DNA of 64,000 nucleotides from Charina bottae (GCA_023362775.1 JALMGJ010000004.1:55283298-55347297), one strand, 5' to 3'. Shown: positions 25,571 to 38,183, counted from the first letter of the stretch. Translations and numbers: made by a program. Notes: a model not told the origin generated them from the sequence alone.

Positions 25571-25763
25571 TTAGTTTTCATGGCAAGAATACTGGGGTGG
25601 GTTGCCATTACCTTCCCCAGGGATCGTATTTAGTCTGACCTCTCTGCCACGACCTTCCCGTCTTGGGTGCCCCTTCACGGTTTAGCTCATGGTTTCATTG
25701 AGGTGCTCAAGCTCCAGCACCACGACAAGGTAACGATCTCCTTTGCTGGAGGTCATTTGTTAT

Positions 25764-26674
25764 AAGTCCTCTGAAACTATCACTGTAGGGTTCAGCCTGA
25801 TTTTTTTTTTGCTATTCATGCACTGTGAAATAGATCTAAAAGTGCATTCTACACTGTGTTTGGTCTGAATTTTCTTCTTTTAGTGTTCAAGCTGCTCTCC
25901 CTTCACTTTCATTGCCCTTAGTTCTTTCTTTAACCAGGAGGCTGACTCAGTCCTTTTTTCCCTTGTGGAACCATTGTGGTGGCTAATGCGCTAATGATCA
26001 AAGCAATAGGGAACAGCTACTATACTCCTCTGCAGGTCTGCGGAAACTTGTAGCAAGGAAGAAGCTAAACTGTAACTTTAAGATATTTTTTTAATATAAA
26101 GGGAAGGGAAGGGAAGCTTTGCAATACTGTGTGCAGGAAGTAGGAAAGCATGGGAAGCATGCTTTACCCAGTTGGGCACAAACAGCCAGGTTATCCACTG
26201 GGAGATGTTAGAGTTGAACGGAGCATGAGCTTCTAGGGTTGAAGATAAGTTATTGTCTTAAAGGGCCTTCATTGGATCAATTACAAGAACAGCAACTGCC
26301 AATCAGTAGAGAATATAGCAGCCCAGGACACCACTGACTACTGGAGGGAAGTGGGCATGCCAGGCACTGCAGCCAATATGGTTTGTAGTGTCCTTGTGTT
26401 GATGAAGTTTTTAAATGGTTGTTTCTATCTGGCAACAGCAGAGAGTGTTCTACCTCCCTCTTTTCTGCACTCTCTTTCAATGTTGAGTTGCTTTAAACAG
26501 CATGGAATTAGTTTTATGGTCAACTTTTTTTGGATTTGTTCTATTTACAACATAATTTTCCCATTTCTTTTTCTTTTTCTCTTCTTCTCTTAAACTTTTA
26601 TTATGATTATTAATCTTGAGGTTATATTATTTTGTTAATACTGTTGTAATCAATCCATGCTTCTCTTCTATTAA

Positions 26675-26678
<4 letters not shown>
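25764..26678. other. AT-rich sequence, nothing recognised
   Basis: No gene or element recognised. Confidence 0.4.

Positions 26679-26715
<37 letters not shown>
26679..26715. repeat. (TA)n microsatellite
   Basis: About 18 uninterrupted TA units. Shorter TA runs resume after the SINE at 26866, so the SINE appears to lie in the array. Confidence 0.95.
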
Positions 26716-26718
<3 letters not shown>

Positions 26719-26865
26719 GTGTTCCGCGCTTGTCATGCCGGCCACATGACTGCGGAAGCGTCTTCGGACAACGCTGGCTCTTTGGCTAACAAATGGAGAT
26801 GAGCACCGGCCCCTAGAATCGGACATGACTGCACAAATGTGCGGGGGGGGGGAACCTTTACCTTT
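26716..26865 (+). mobile_element. 5'-truncated Sauria-type SINE in TA repeats
   Basis: It starts at 'ggcgtgttccgcgc', about 190 bp into the full-length SINE, and keeps the BovB-like tail 'agaatcggacatgactg' and the 'acctttaccttttt' end. The tRNA-like head is missing, as expected for incomplete reverse transcription. TA repeats flank both sides and hide any target duplication. Confidence 0.9.
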
Positions 26866-26929
26866 TTATATAGTATATATATATATTACTATATTTATTA
26901 TATTTATAAATTGTTAATTAAGGTGTATC

Positions 26930-27025
26930 GTAGTCTATTTATAATTGTATTTTAATGAATTATATTCTGTTGTAAACCGCCCAGAGTCCCCCTCGGGGGA
27001 GATGGGATGGGTGGTGATAAATTTT
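26930..27025 (+). repeat. CR1/L2-type LINE 3' tail
   Basis: The segment 'ttgtaaaccgcccagagtcc' followed by 'ctcgggggagatgggatggg' is the characteristic 3' terminal region of CR1/L2-type LINEs in squamates. It is degraded and non-coding. The TA array and SINE appear to interrupt its upstream 3' UTR. Confidence 0.7.
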
Positions 27026-27125
27026 ATATACTGTATAATGGTTGGCTTCAGCTACTTAAACAAAAGGTTATAATGTGGGGAAAGTGGGGAGGAGGAGAAT
27101 TTTTCAAAAGTTATTTACTGTATGA

Positions 27126-27370
27126 CAGGGCTTTCCACGCCGTTGGTGTGTCGCCGTGGGAAAACCCGGAAGTGCCGCCGTTGTGGCAGCGTGCAAAAAC
27201 CCGGAAGCGCTGCTGCCGCTTTCGGGTTTTTGTGCGCCGCCATTGGTGTGTTGCCGTGGGAAAACCCAGAAGCGCTGATGATGATCAGCGCTTCCGGGTT
27301 GTGTGGCGACACACCAGACTGTGTGTGGCGACACACTTTTGTGTCGCGACACAGAGTTTGGAAAGCTGTG
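27126..27370. mobile_element. Non-autonomous hAT-type fold-back MITE, copy 2
   Basis: The ends are 'cagggctttcca' and 'tttggaaagctgtg', with a perfect 8-bp target duplication 'ctgtatga' (27118-27125 and 27371-27378). The interior has the same inverted 'gggaaaacccggaag' modules and the right-end 'gtgtgtggcgacacac' hairpin as copies 1 and 3. No coding capacity. Confidence 0.9.
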
Positions 27371-27378
27371 CTGTATGA

Positions 27379-29397
27379 GATTGGCCCATCAGCTGATAAA
27401 CTCACTCTTGATTGATTAGCATATCAATTCTAGTATTTATGAGGCTAATCTGATATGGCTGGGTGTCTCTCTGGAGGTATACTCGTCATGCCCAGTTATT
27501 CAACCAAGCTTCACATTCATTTCTCGTGTTCTAAAAAGTAGCATTTTAAATTTCCTTCAGAAATAAGATTAATAAGATGAGTCTCTTTACACAAAGCAAT
27601 CTCTTATCACCTAACATTCAGAATGACTTTTTCACTTTTGTCTGCCAAAATGTCCAGACTTAGGATGGTGGACATGACTTTCAAAATCCTAGCCTCACAT
27701 ATATACATTATGCAGGATTATCATCAGAAAGGTGTCTGTTACATCAAGGTTAATGATAGATTAGAGTGGACTGGGAGCTGGAAAAATACAGAGTGACAGT
27801 CCTTTAAGCCTGTTTAGAAAACAGAACTCTCTGTTTTCATAACAAAGTGTTTTTCAGCATATTTATTCATAAGGAATAGGCTTATTCCTATTGGTAATGT
27901 AGCAGATGTCTGGAATGTACTGTACTCTCCCTGCTCTTTGTATGAGCAGCTAATCATTTTTTTTCTCCTCTGCCATTCAGACTACAGATAAAGTTAAATT
28001 TTGTATCTTCCATTTTTGCTTCAGAATCAATAAGGTTTTATGTTATTCCTCTTGGTTCCCTTCCTAATCTTTTTCTGTGTTTTAAGAAGGATTATTAGAT
28101 GAGAACGCTGAGTCAGTAGTAGTACTGCTCTACAAAGTATATTTTAAGCTTCAGGTTGACAAATTTTCCTAAGGTTGTAATAAAAATAGAATACGCAAGA
28201 CAACAAGTCATTGGAAATTCTATTTTAAATATTCAAATGTGGGAAAAGAGGGCATTACAACAAAAGAACATTTCAGAGTCACACGGCCTTTTTTCATTCA
28301 ACTGAGAGAATGTCTTTGTAAACTTAGACTGAATATGAACTCTGCAGGAGAGCGTTTCAGTGGACACATTATTGTATGACTGTAAAGGCTTCTAGTGCTT
28401 AAATGTAGGGAGAACTGTAAATCATGGGTGGCATGATTTGGCTAGCAATAGGGGAGACAGGAGGTGGGGCTCCACTGTCTTCCCCCTTTCTAATTATTGA
28501 AGCACTGAATGTTTCAGATCTGGCTGGGAAGTGTCTACCAGCAACACTTATACCACTTACACTTGTTAGACTCCTCCATGGGATCCTTACACTCATACAA
28601 CCTCTACTACAGTTTGGGGTATCTGGATGTGTCTATCCACCCAAGCAACAGAGTTCCATCTGAGCAGGTCAATGTACTTTAACAAGCAGATGCCCCCTCA
28701 TTTCTGAATGGGGCAGAAATCCCACTTTCCAGAAATGGACTTTTAAATGTTTTCCCTTTTTACCTTTTGGAATACAGGGTGATAGATTACAAACATAGCA
28801 CTACAGCAATCAAGGGAAAAGGATTTTTATTTTAATAAAGCAATAAAATAAGGATTTGAGTGAATAGTTTAAATGCAACAAATTGAGATTAACATACCAA
28901 AGCTAGCACTAAATAGTCTATAAGCAAACTGACTGAACAAGTGATAGGCAGAAAATTGGAGCTAATATAAAACTATCCCAAATTGAGCCAACAGTATTTA
29001 AAAGAAATAAAAGATCCTCCATGCAAATAATGAACATTTCCTGCCAGTTTTACCTTACTGGTTCTGATTCTTCCAGGGCTTTGGTTCTGAATTTAACCCC
29101 AGTTGTCTAACATTTTTTCCCTTCCAGATCATCACTTCCTGCAGGAGCCTTCTGCCAAGACTTGCCAAGAACACAGAAATTCTGAACTTCCTCTACCCCA
29201 CATTCCATCCCATTGCCTCTCATTGGACAGGACAATGGCAAGGTCTATGAGTTTTGGATCCTGGAGATTCAGAGCTGCTTGGCATCTACCTATGCCACAG
29301 TCTCTACCTACCCACTTCTAATCTCCTCCCAAATCCAAACAGTTAACAACAACAACTTATTAAACTTGTATGCCACCCGACTCTCAATGACTCTAAA
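27379..29397. other. AT-rich sequence, nothing recognised
   Basis: No gene or element recognised. Confidence 0.4.
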
Positions 29398-29634
29398 GCA
29401 TGGGTGTCCAACCTTTTGGCTTCCCTGGGCCACATTGAGTGAAGAGGAATTGTCTTGGGCCACACATAAAATATATAATATAGTTAATGTATATAAGTAA
29501 TAAAACTTCATTTATTTTTTATATTTTTATTATAAAATTTAAAAAAAGAGGGCAGCATAAAACTAGTGGGATATTTGACCTTGTTTTTGTGAAACTAATG
29601 CATCAGTGTTTGGTTTGATGAAAGTGGTTGCAAT

Positions 29635-32487
29635 TCACAGTGAGTTCTCAAGGTGCTCGTCAGAAATTTTAATTCTAATTTTACTCTTCGTGTGCTTCAT
29701 CCTTGAAAATAGTTGCTCACAAATGTACATGCTGCCAAAAAGCGATGTCATGAATAAGGTGTGATTGTGAAGCGAGGGATATTTTTCTCTGGGAAGATAG
29801 GTCTTATAAAAGTCCAGTAGAGAGACATGATCAAATTTTTCTTTGAGTTGAATGTCTGATTGCAATTCTATGCATTCCATTTGAAAATTCGGAGGTAATG
29901 TAGTTATGTCGACTAAAAATGGAGTTAAAAATATACCATAATATTGATGATTTTTCTGGAAATCTTGAAACCTGTTCTCAAATTCCTGGTTCAAACTGAA
30001 AAGCAAGGCTGCATATTTCTCGCTGTTCGCAGGACTGTGTTTAGCCAACGTATTACAATGTATAAAAACATTTTCCATAACTTGAGCTTGCCATACTTTA
30101 AGTTTCATTTCAAACGCTGTCATGGTTTGAAACATTGCAGTAATAAGTTGGTTTTCACCTTGAAGATGCATGTTTAACTCATTTCAATGAGCGGTCAAAT
30201 CCACCAAAAATGCTAAATCTGTGAGCCATTTTTCATCTTCAAGTTCTGGCACAAATTATGGGACACAAGGTTAATGAAAACACGGATTTTGATTGTATAT
30301 AGAGTAAAAGTTGATATGAGAAACTGTATGGATACATAAAAATGTGATATTTTAAGTGTCATAACCTGAACAGGAAAATGATATGTGGGATACAAGGTTA
30401 ATGAAAATATGGATTTGGATTGGATATGGAACAAAGTTGATATGAGAAACTGTATAAACATATAGAAATGCAATATTTTAATGTAAGATATAAGATTACA
30501 AACATAAATAGAAGTTGATATTATAGACCAATTTTTTTATAAGATGACATATTTCTATGTATGAATATGTATGCATGAATATTATAAGAATTGGTATATT
30601 ATGTATTAGATTATGTGTTATGTTAGGTTATGTATTCAGTATAAATGGCCATTATCCCAAGGAGTGGAAATTACAGATGGATAATTGAGACATAAGATTA
30701 CAAATATAAATAGAAGTTGATATTATAGCTTATTTTTTTTATGGAGATATATATATAAGAAGATAATGGGATGATGAGGTGGAATTAGAATTAATGTTAT
30801 TACAGGATGACATATTTTTACAATATTATGTATGAATATGTATGAATATTATAAGAATTGGTATATTATGTATTATGTTATGTAATATGTTAGGTTATGT
30901 ATTAGTGGAATATGTAGTTATAATATGGATAGAATATATTGTATTTTATTAGAAGTAAATAAGGCCTTTATTTGTTATACTAATTGGATTTTATTGAAGA
31001 TACAAATATAGATGTAAAAATGGAAAGAGCGAATAAAAAATATTAAATTGATGCAGCAATGAACATTTAACTACTACTTCAAGGAGTGGAAGCCAAAGAT
31101 GGATCATTGGAAGATAGCAAGAAAGGTGAAACCTATATGAAAATCAGAAGATTGGATTATAGATATCAAAGGGTATATGACAAAGAAAAGTTCCTGTGTA
31201 TTGTATGAAGGACTAACATTTAAAGTTAATTATTGTACTTAAAGTTCAAAGATAGATTGGAGGACATCTATTTTCTATATTTCCTTTGTTTATTATTTTT
31301 TGACTTCACTTTGACTTTACTTTTTTCTTACTTTGTATTTCTATTTCTATTTCTTTTTTCTGCTTTAACTTTTAATATGTATTCTAAAATTCAATAAAAT
31401 TTACTAAAAAAAAAAAGTTCTGGCACAAATTTTCTTTTTGATTCCATAAACAACTTGATTTCATTTCGCAAATCATAAAATCTTTTCAGCATTTTACCCC
31501 GACTTAGCCACCGTACTTCAGAAAAGTAAATGATGTCCCCATAATCAAGATCCATACTTTTAAGGAACTCCTGGAATTGGCAATGATTCAATCCCTTGAC
31601 CCTTATGAAATTCACTGCTTTGATGACAATTTGCATGACATTATCCATTTTTAAAGCTTTTGCGCATAAATTTTCTTGATGTAGAATCCAGTGATACTTC
31701 ATCAAACGTGAGTTGCCGGTGGCACTTGCATCGTCTTCTATCAATTTTGTAAGTCCTTCACTTTTACCAACCATTGCCAGGGTGCCATCAGTAGATATAC
31801 CAGATATGTTTACAATGGTTAAAGAAAATTGCTTTAATGTCATTTTTACTGCTTTGTACAAATCAAGAGATTTAGCTGTGTCTTTTAATGGCACAAAAGA
31901 AGCCATATCTTCAGTGACATTATATTCGTTATCAATACCTCTAATAAAAATGGCAAGTTGAGCTGTATCTGTAGCATCAGTACTTTCGTCCATCGCCAAA
32001 GCATAAAATTTGGAATTAGCAGCTTTACTCTTCAAACCTCTTTCGATAGATTTTCCTATTTCTTCAATTCGCCTGGCTATAGTCTGGTGAGACAAACTGA
32101 TTTTAGAAAAATCGCTTTTTTTATCAGGACAAATTATATCTGCCACACTTTCCATACATTGCTTAATAAACTCACCATCGGTAAATGGTTTTGATTTTTT
32201 TGCAATCAGATTTGCTACCAAATAACTAGCTTTTATAATAGATTCCTTTTGAGTTGTGACTTTTTTAAAAAAAATTGTTGAGACGACAGACTTTTTTTCA
32301 GTTCCGCTAATTTGTCTTTACGACAAATCCCCTGATACGCTTCGAATTTGGCAGCATGTTTTTCCGTATTGTAGTCTTTGAAAACTGACACATTTTCCCT
32401 ACAAATTAAGCATAGTGCCTTAGTATTTGTCGACAAAAAAGTACTCATCTGTCCATTTTTCGTTGAATACTCTTCCTTCATCCGCAA
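29635..32487 (-). pseudogene. hAT transposase pseudogene (ZBED/GTF2IRD2-Charlie8-like)
   Basis: The transposase cuts and rejoins transposon ends. From its N-terminus it shows a C2H2-like BED-type finger (32487-32233, 'CLICRENVSVFKDYNTEKH'), then the catalytic region (32221-31430) with 'LAMDESTDATDTAQLAIF', in which the Asp is typical of the hAT RNase-H-like fold, and 'EVRWLSRGKML'. The C-terminal dimerisation part follows (30171-29635), with 'LFGSMYICEQLFSRMK'. A frameshift separates the finger and catalytic block, and an insertion splits the catalytic and dimerisation blocks. It resembles hAT genes domesticated elsewhere, but this copy is dead. Confidence 0.88.
30258..31414 (+). mobile_element. 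L1-type 3' fragment inserted in the hAT transposase
   Basis: It is flanked by the 17-bp target duplication 'aagttctggcacaaatt' (30241-30257 and 31415-31431). It ends in 'caataaaatttact' plus an A-run on the plus strand, giving plus orientation. The interior is AT-rich with imperfect internal repeats: 'aaggttaatgaaaa' recurs at about 30268 and 30389, and 'aaatagaagttgatattata' at about 30505 and 30709. No RT motif was seen, so this is a 5'-truncated copy, mainly 3' untranslated region. Confidence 0.85.
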
Positions 32488-32960
32488 TTTTTCTTTTTTT
32501 TCTTTTCTTTTTTGGGTTCTGTTTTCTGTTGAAATGACATTGAAGCCATGCTGGAATAAATTTATTTAGGAATAAATATTTTCTTAAAGAAATAACGCAA
32601 CAAGCCCATTGTAAATTGTTAGGTAGACAAATAAACAAAGCAAAGTTTAATAATCAAATAAGAAAGCTTACATGTCTACTTAATAATAATAACAATAAAC
32701 ATCTGTCATAATAGAACGCATGTAGGTAGGTTGAATTATTATATATAACGCCAAGTCGCCTCAAGCTGACATGTGTAGCGGGCAACGGCGGCATTACCAC
32801 TGCACTGCCCCCTCCCCTACACAGTGTTCCATTGTTTCTACCTACGCAGTCTGCGCTCGAGCACTGTGTGCTCGAGTCACGAAAAAAATAGCAAAATAAA
32901 AGTTTACGATTTTCTGGGGCCGCATTACTAGCTGTTCAGGGCCGCATGAAGGCAGGTGAA

Positions 32961-34560
32961 GGCAAGAATTCACTGCATGCAGAGAAAATCAAATGAGGCC
33001 GTACTTTGCACATACAGTATTATGAAACTAACTAGAAAGATTAAAATCCTTCTGGTCAGTTTGTTGATAAAATTGTTTACGTCTATTAGAAATCTTCAAG
33101 AGTCTGAACAGAAATGAGGCAAGAGTTCCTGCAAATGGAGAAATAGCTTCCCACAAGCCTTGCGGGGCTCCAGCATCACAAATCCATACAAATTCATGGT
33201 CCGTTTTTGTCTCCAGGCAAAGATGTTTTCATTCTCTCAGACCTTTTATATGTCGAGGGGATTTAAACTACTCTGGCTACAGTTTATTTTATTGGATATT
33301 TAAATTATGTGTTTCCTTGATTATGTAGTTTAATTCAACATATTTGTTAGTGATATTAATATATTATAAGCTGTGCTGGAAAAAATAGTTTTGAAAAACA
33401 GCACTCAACATTTAAAAATAGAGTGAATGAATAAATATGAGAAACGAATCTATGTAGCTATAAACTCTTCTTGCTGAAGCTGAAATGATTTACATTCAGT
33501 CTTTCTTTTTCTTCTCCTCACCAGAGGGCACTCTCAACTAAAAGATAGCAACTATTTTGTAAACCTATAAAAGCTTTGTAGAGATTAAAGGAAACCATGG
33601 TTTTCAAAAATCTTTGTATGTGATTTTTTTAGGTAGAAGCCTTGAAAGCATTTCACTTTCTCACTAGATGAGATGTTTTCCTGTTGCCTGGGACTGAAAT
33701 GTGACAAAAAGAGCAGTTCTAAGGACAATTGCTACTAGATTGTTTTCTCCCCTAGAGCAACAAAGTAAGATGGGTATTCATGAGGCCCTTCCAAACTGAT
33801 AGCATAGTCTTGTCAAGGCTTCACCATTATGCTTTTCTGTTAACTCAGAACAAACTTTGGATTTCTGATTGTATCCTTCCCTAAAATGCAAGCATTTGAG
33901 TCGTTTTTCCTGAGCCAGTGGTATTTTCCCATGAATCATGGTTTTCTTTCCCAGGTTGTCTTTTGGGTGCAACCATATCAGTGGTGTGTTTCTACCCAAA
34001 GAGTTTGATTTGGTGATTGTCTACGGCTACTGCTGATGCAGGTGCTTTAGCATTACTTCATGTTTTATTTCAATCCTCTTGGCTTAACACTTTCACCTGT
34101 CATAGTCCTATACCTTGCTTCATCTTTGGCTTATACAATATGAATTTCATCCATTTGTGATAGATTTAGCTGTACTTTTTTTCAGTCTGTTATTTAAATA
34201 TTTGAGTCTTTTTGCCAAGAATGGCTTGCATGAAGATGCCAACATATAATGACAGGAATATCAAATGAGATTATGTCATCTTGTAAGAAAGTAGCCTGTA
34301 CTTCTTGCAAATGAATTCTCTCTGTGTTGATAAAATCCTGTCTAAAAAAACCCATTCCCTATGGTTTAAAAGAATTATAATGGAAAATCCTCCTGAAATG
34401 GCTCTGTAGATGTTTCTGCTGCTGTAGGGACCCAGCATGTTACCAGCCCACTCATAAAATGAGGCATAATAACAATGTGAAGATTGTACATCTGAGCAAG
34501 TTCTAGGTAGTTGAATCGAAATAAAGCCCTAAATAGGCCCTGTCTTGCTAAAACAATAGA

Positions 34561-34598
<38 letters not shown>

Positions 34599-36240
34599 GA
34601 GACAGAGAGAGGGGAGGAGATTTTAAGTCTCAAAATCACAAACAAACTTTGCTTCTTTTAAAATGTCTAATATAATTATCTCTGTAAAAGTGAAGGACAC
34701 ATTTGCCTACAGAAAATATAAACTGATGCCCAGGCATAGACAGATTAATCTATTTTCAGCACACGTCAGTTAGACACACATTCAGTCATAAGTATTTCTT
34801 CCAATTTGTGCTATAGGTTGTGATTCTTAAAAAACTGCAAAAAGCGTCACATTTTCAGACACAATTTTCCAAAACGTGCATATTATATACACAGTGTTCT
34901 CTTATACAATCATTTTAGTATGCAACTTCATAAGATACCTTTGGGGCAATTTTAAAGATAAGAATGATTTGCAAAATTTAGAGCACCATCTAAAAGCTTA
35001 GCTGCATTCCATTTCTCATGTTATTCCAAGAGGTAAAAATTAGGTTGGTTTCAATAAAAATAACATTTCCCCCTATTTCTACTGATATCTTTCAGCAATT
35101 TTACACAGCAACAAATAATAGAGGTATTACAAAAAACTTATTCTCCTATCAATATTAAAGTGTCAGCTGATTAGAAAAGCTGACTGTAGTCCAGAAATAA
35201 GATAGTTGCATATCTTTCAAAGAATATGGGCTAATCTATCCCTTATGGGCTATCCTATCAGAATGTTTACTACTAGGAGGTAATGGGATACTAAGGGATT
35301 ACCATGTCAGGGGAAAAGAAAAGCTCTTAGATTTAATCTCATTATTCTGTCTATTGATTTTTCCTCACTCAGTAGAATTTTAATGTCAGACCAGGTAACA
35401 GTACAATTTCCCTCAGGGGTAAACTAAATAAAATATATATTTTATGTTATCTTTCTCCAAATACTAATTGTATTTATTCAATTATCAACTCTGTAGCCTA
35501 AACTGGGCTGAGTAAACACATGCAAGTAACTTGAATTATGGAGTTTTCCAACTCCATGAATGTTTTTAAAGACTATCCTCCATGTACAAGTACAGTTGTG
35601 TGTTTTTTTAAAGAATGCCAGTAGCACCAATGGAATGTGATTTTAAAAAATGAACTGTAGGGATCAATCAGCCCTTCCTTTCTGTGGGTAATGGATCCAA
35701 TATAGATCAGGTTATAGTTTGCTACAATTATGCCAATAAAATCAGAAACTGGAGTAAGCTAGCACCTTTTCTCATACATGACTTGTTTATAGATCAGGAC
35801 ACCAGCCTGATGTGCGTAACAAAACTTTGGCCAGGGAGCCCTAGAAGACAAGTTTCTTTGGGATTTGATCTCTTGAATATTTAGTTCAACAACATGATAG
35901 ACCAGAGAAGAGATGCATTTTGCTGTATTTATAGGAACTTTGCCCTTCTATTTTTTCTATCAACTGATTGCCAATCTAAAGGGTTTAGATATGACATATT
36001 ATCTTGTGACAGCCACTCAAAATCAAATCTTTTCTTGGTATGCCACCAAATCTACTGACTGCGGTCTCCCTGTCTGGCCTGAGAAAAATGGCCAGAATGG
36101 GGTTATGGGGGCCTTGGTGGCTCTGGACCATGGCCACCCTCAGATAATTTCATTTGACTGACATATAACCCAAGAGTCACTTTCTGGATTTGGTTTTCTA
36201 GCTATACAAGAAAGCCTGTAATGGGGCATGACATATCTAT
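32961..36240. other. Long AT-rich stretch without recognised genes
   Basis: The only distinct feature is a (CT)n run at 34564-34594, followed by a short complementary 'gagacagagagagg'. No exon, RNA gene or element recognised. Confidence 0.4.
34564..34594. repeat. (CT)n microsatellite
   Basis: About 15 uninterrupted CT units. Confidence 0.95.
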
Positions 36241-36244
36241 CTAT

Positions 36245-36690
36245 CTGTGTATTTATAGCTCACATTTATAGGACACCCAACTCAAAGCAGCTCTGAGCAG
36301 TGTGTATTTAAAAACACATCCATTAGAGTATAAAAACACTAGAAGGCAATAATATAAACTAAAATAGCATACACCTAAGTAAAGATTCCTAAAGGCACAT
36401 GGTTCTAATCAAGTGCCTGAGGAAAGAGCCAGGGCTTTAAGGCCTGTTTGAAGGATGGCAGGGTTTGGGCATCTCAAACCCCAGGGGCGGAGTAGGGGCG
36501 GGTGCTGCAACAGAGAAGACACACTGTCTAGGTCCCATCAGATGGCATTGTTTTAAGGAAGGACCTGGAGCACGTCAGCTCTGCCAAATCTTACTGAACA
36601 GGCAAAGGGGATGGGAGAAAGTTGGTTGCTCAGATAGCCCGGCTCTATGCCATGAAGGCTATCTATTATTCTATCTAACTATGATAATTT
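36245..36690 (+). repeat. Old CR1/L2-like interspersed repeat copy
   Basis: The segment from 36430 shows 'gggctttaaggcctgtttgaa', broken here into 'gggctttaaggcc' and 'tgtttgaagg', then 'gcatctcaaacc', 'cagagaagacaca', 'ggtcccatcagatggc' and 'tgccatgaagg'. It parallels 413-665 in order and spacing. Non-coding and degraded; family name uncertain. Confidence 0.45.
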
Positions 36691-37708
36691 TAGATTTGGG
36701 ATTTGATTTGATGGGAGTTCTTCCTTCTGTAAGGATGGGCATGTTTTTTTAGGATGATCTTCACTTAGAGTCAAATAGATTTGAATGGATTTCAGAGCCC
36801 TCTTCAGATGTGTACCTTAGTATCAGTAAGTAGAATGGGTGCTCCTGTTAAATCCTTCATTCTCTGGAATCTGGAGATGTGTACTTGGTTTTAATTCTTC
36901 TGAGTATCTCCTCCTGGTATACAAAGTTTATTAATTAGCTTAGTATGAAACAGATCAGAGATAAATGAATCAAGCTGAAATATAATTGGAATGAAGGTGA
37001 AGCAAACTTTATATTGAATGCAATTGATAATAAGTAAGACAGATACATAAATTTGGCCCCAGGTCTGCATAAGATCCTCCAAACCCTTGTACGAGTTGTA
37101 AGATAAGCATTTGACTGTTTTTTAAATTATTTTAATATAACATAAAGGAAAAATAATGAAACAGATAAGGATATTTACTATTAAAATTCTTGGAGCAGAA
37201 GACATGGACATATTACTTGATAAAATTTGGGCAATCGGTGATTTATTTAATACTGAATCCTCATGGCTGATTGTACCTAATATGGAGGGAATGACATCTA
37301 CATAAGATTATATACATCCCAGATTCATTACAGGAAGTGGTAATGAATGATTCCATGTCATCTGAAGCACCTTTACCCCTTTGAATTTGAAGTATTGGGC
37401 AGCCCTATTAGACCATGTCTAACTATAGTAATGAAGTGGATAAGGATAAAAAATTGAAGTCAGTCTAGACAAGATGGAAATGTAGTTAATGGAAAGTTTG
37501 ACTGTATGAACTCAACCTATTCTCTGTCTTCCTAATGGAACAGTTTCATCTTCATTAGAACTTTGTGATTTTTACCAATTTAGTTATAATACCAATACCA
37601 GTATGTTTTCAATTATCCATGTATTGATAACTACCATTTTAGATTACTACAGTGCTTCATACATGGAATACCCTTGAAGATGCTCAGGAGATTTAGATTA
37701 ATACAAAA
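36691..37708. other. AT-rich sequence, nothing recognised
   Basis: No gene or element recognised. Confidence 0.4.
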
Positions 37709-37713
37709 CATGG

Positions 37714-38178
37714 TGTTAGGATGCCATCCTGCCATGGCGCCAGGAAGAGACACTCCGCCAGATCACAAGAACTTGCAGAGCTGTGCGAGACACCCCAAGG
37801 AAGAAACATCCAGATGTGCAAAATGCTGGCGATGAAGCGTTCGTGTATTCACCCCAGGCAGACTATGCTAATCAAGGAACTGTGATGAGTGCTTCAGCAC
37901 CCAGGACAGATCAAAGGGCGCTATTGTACTTTCAATGGATTCGGACTCAGGAAGAACTGGGAATCAAAGGACAATGAGGGGGGGGGGGGTTGACTCACAA
38001 GTTCCCCAGTGTGTGTGTGTGGGAAATCTGAGGATTTTAAGCTGTCGGCTGCGGGAGCCTCTTTACTCGAATCTTTAACGTATGATGGATCACTGGCTTT
38101 AATAAAGATTCCTTCATATTCCTAAGTAACTTGTGTAAGGAATTCTGATTTAATAGCTCAAGGACCGAGGTCATCACA
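37714..38178 (+). mobile_element. Solo LTR (465 bp)
   Basis: It begins 'tgttagg' and ends 'catcaca' (TG...CA) and has a 5-bp target duplication 'catgg' (37709-37713 and 38179-38183). An AATAAA signal lies at about 38100, supporting plus orientation. No internal coding region is attached, so it is a solo LTR left by recombination. Parent family not identified. Confidence 0.82.
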
Positions 38179-38183
38179 CATGG

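Larger units (their letters stand above)
22528..25751 (-). mobile_element. Full-length RTE/BovB-like LINE, second subfamily
   Basis: The 12-bp target duplication 'gtcatttgttat' flanks it (22516-22527 and 25752-25763), so the 3.2-kb copy is complete. On the minus strand it has a short 5' region, an endonuclease, a reverse transcriptase and a 3' terminus ending 'gaacgaataaacaac'. It differs throughout from the BovB copies at 46.5-63 kb: it has 'LDKIVKSRDITLTTK' where they have 'LDSILKSRDITLPTK', and different 5' and 3' non-coding ends. Two lesions break the ORF, so it is probably inactive. Confidence 0.94.
29398..32960 (-). mobile_element. Degenerate autonomous hAT (Charlie-like) DNA transposon
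   Basis: The left end begins near 'gcatgggtgtccaacctttt' and continues 'ggcttccctgggccacatt'; the right end has 'ggggccgcatt' and 'cagggccgcatgaagg'. These match the terminal regions typical of hAT-Charlie elements. The transposase is encoded on the minus strand and is broken by frameshifts and by an L1-type insertion at 30258-31414. The outermost right terminus seems eroded and I could not define the 8-bp target duplication. Confidence 0.85.

Noticed and set aside
29635..32487. A host gene derived from a hAT transposase
   Set aside because: Frameshifts, an L1 insertion in the coding region and recognisable transposon ends show an unrepaired transposon, not a conserved gene.
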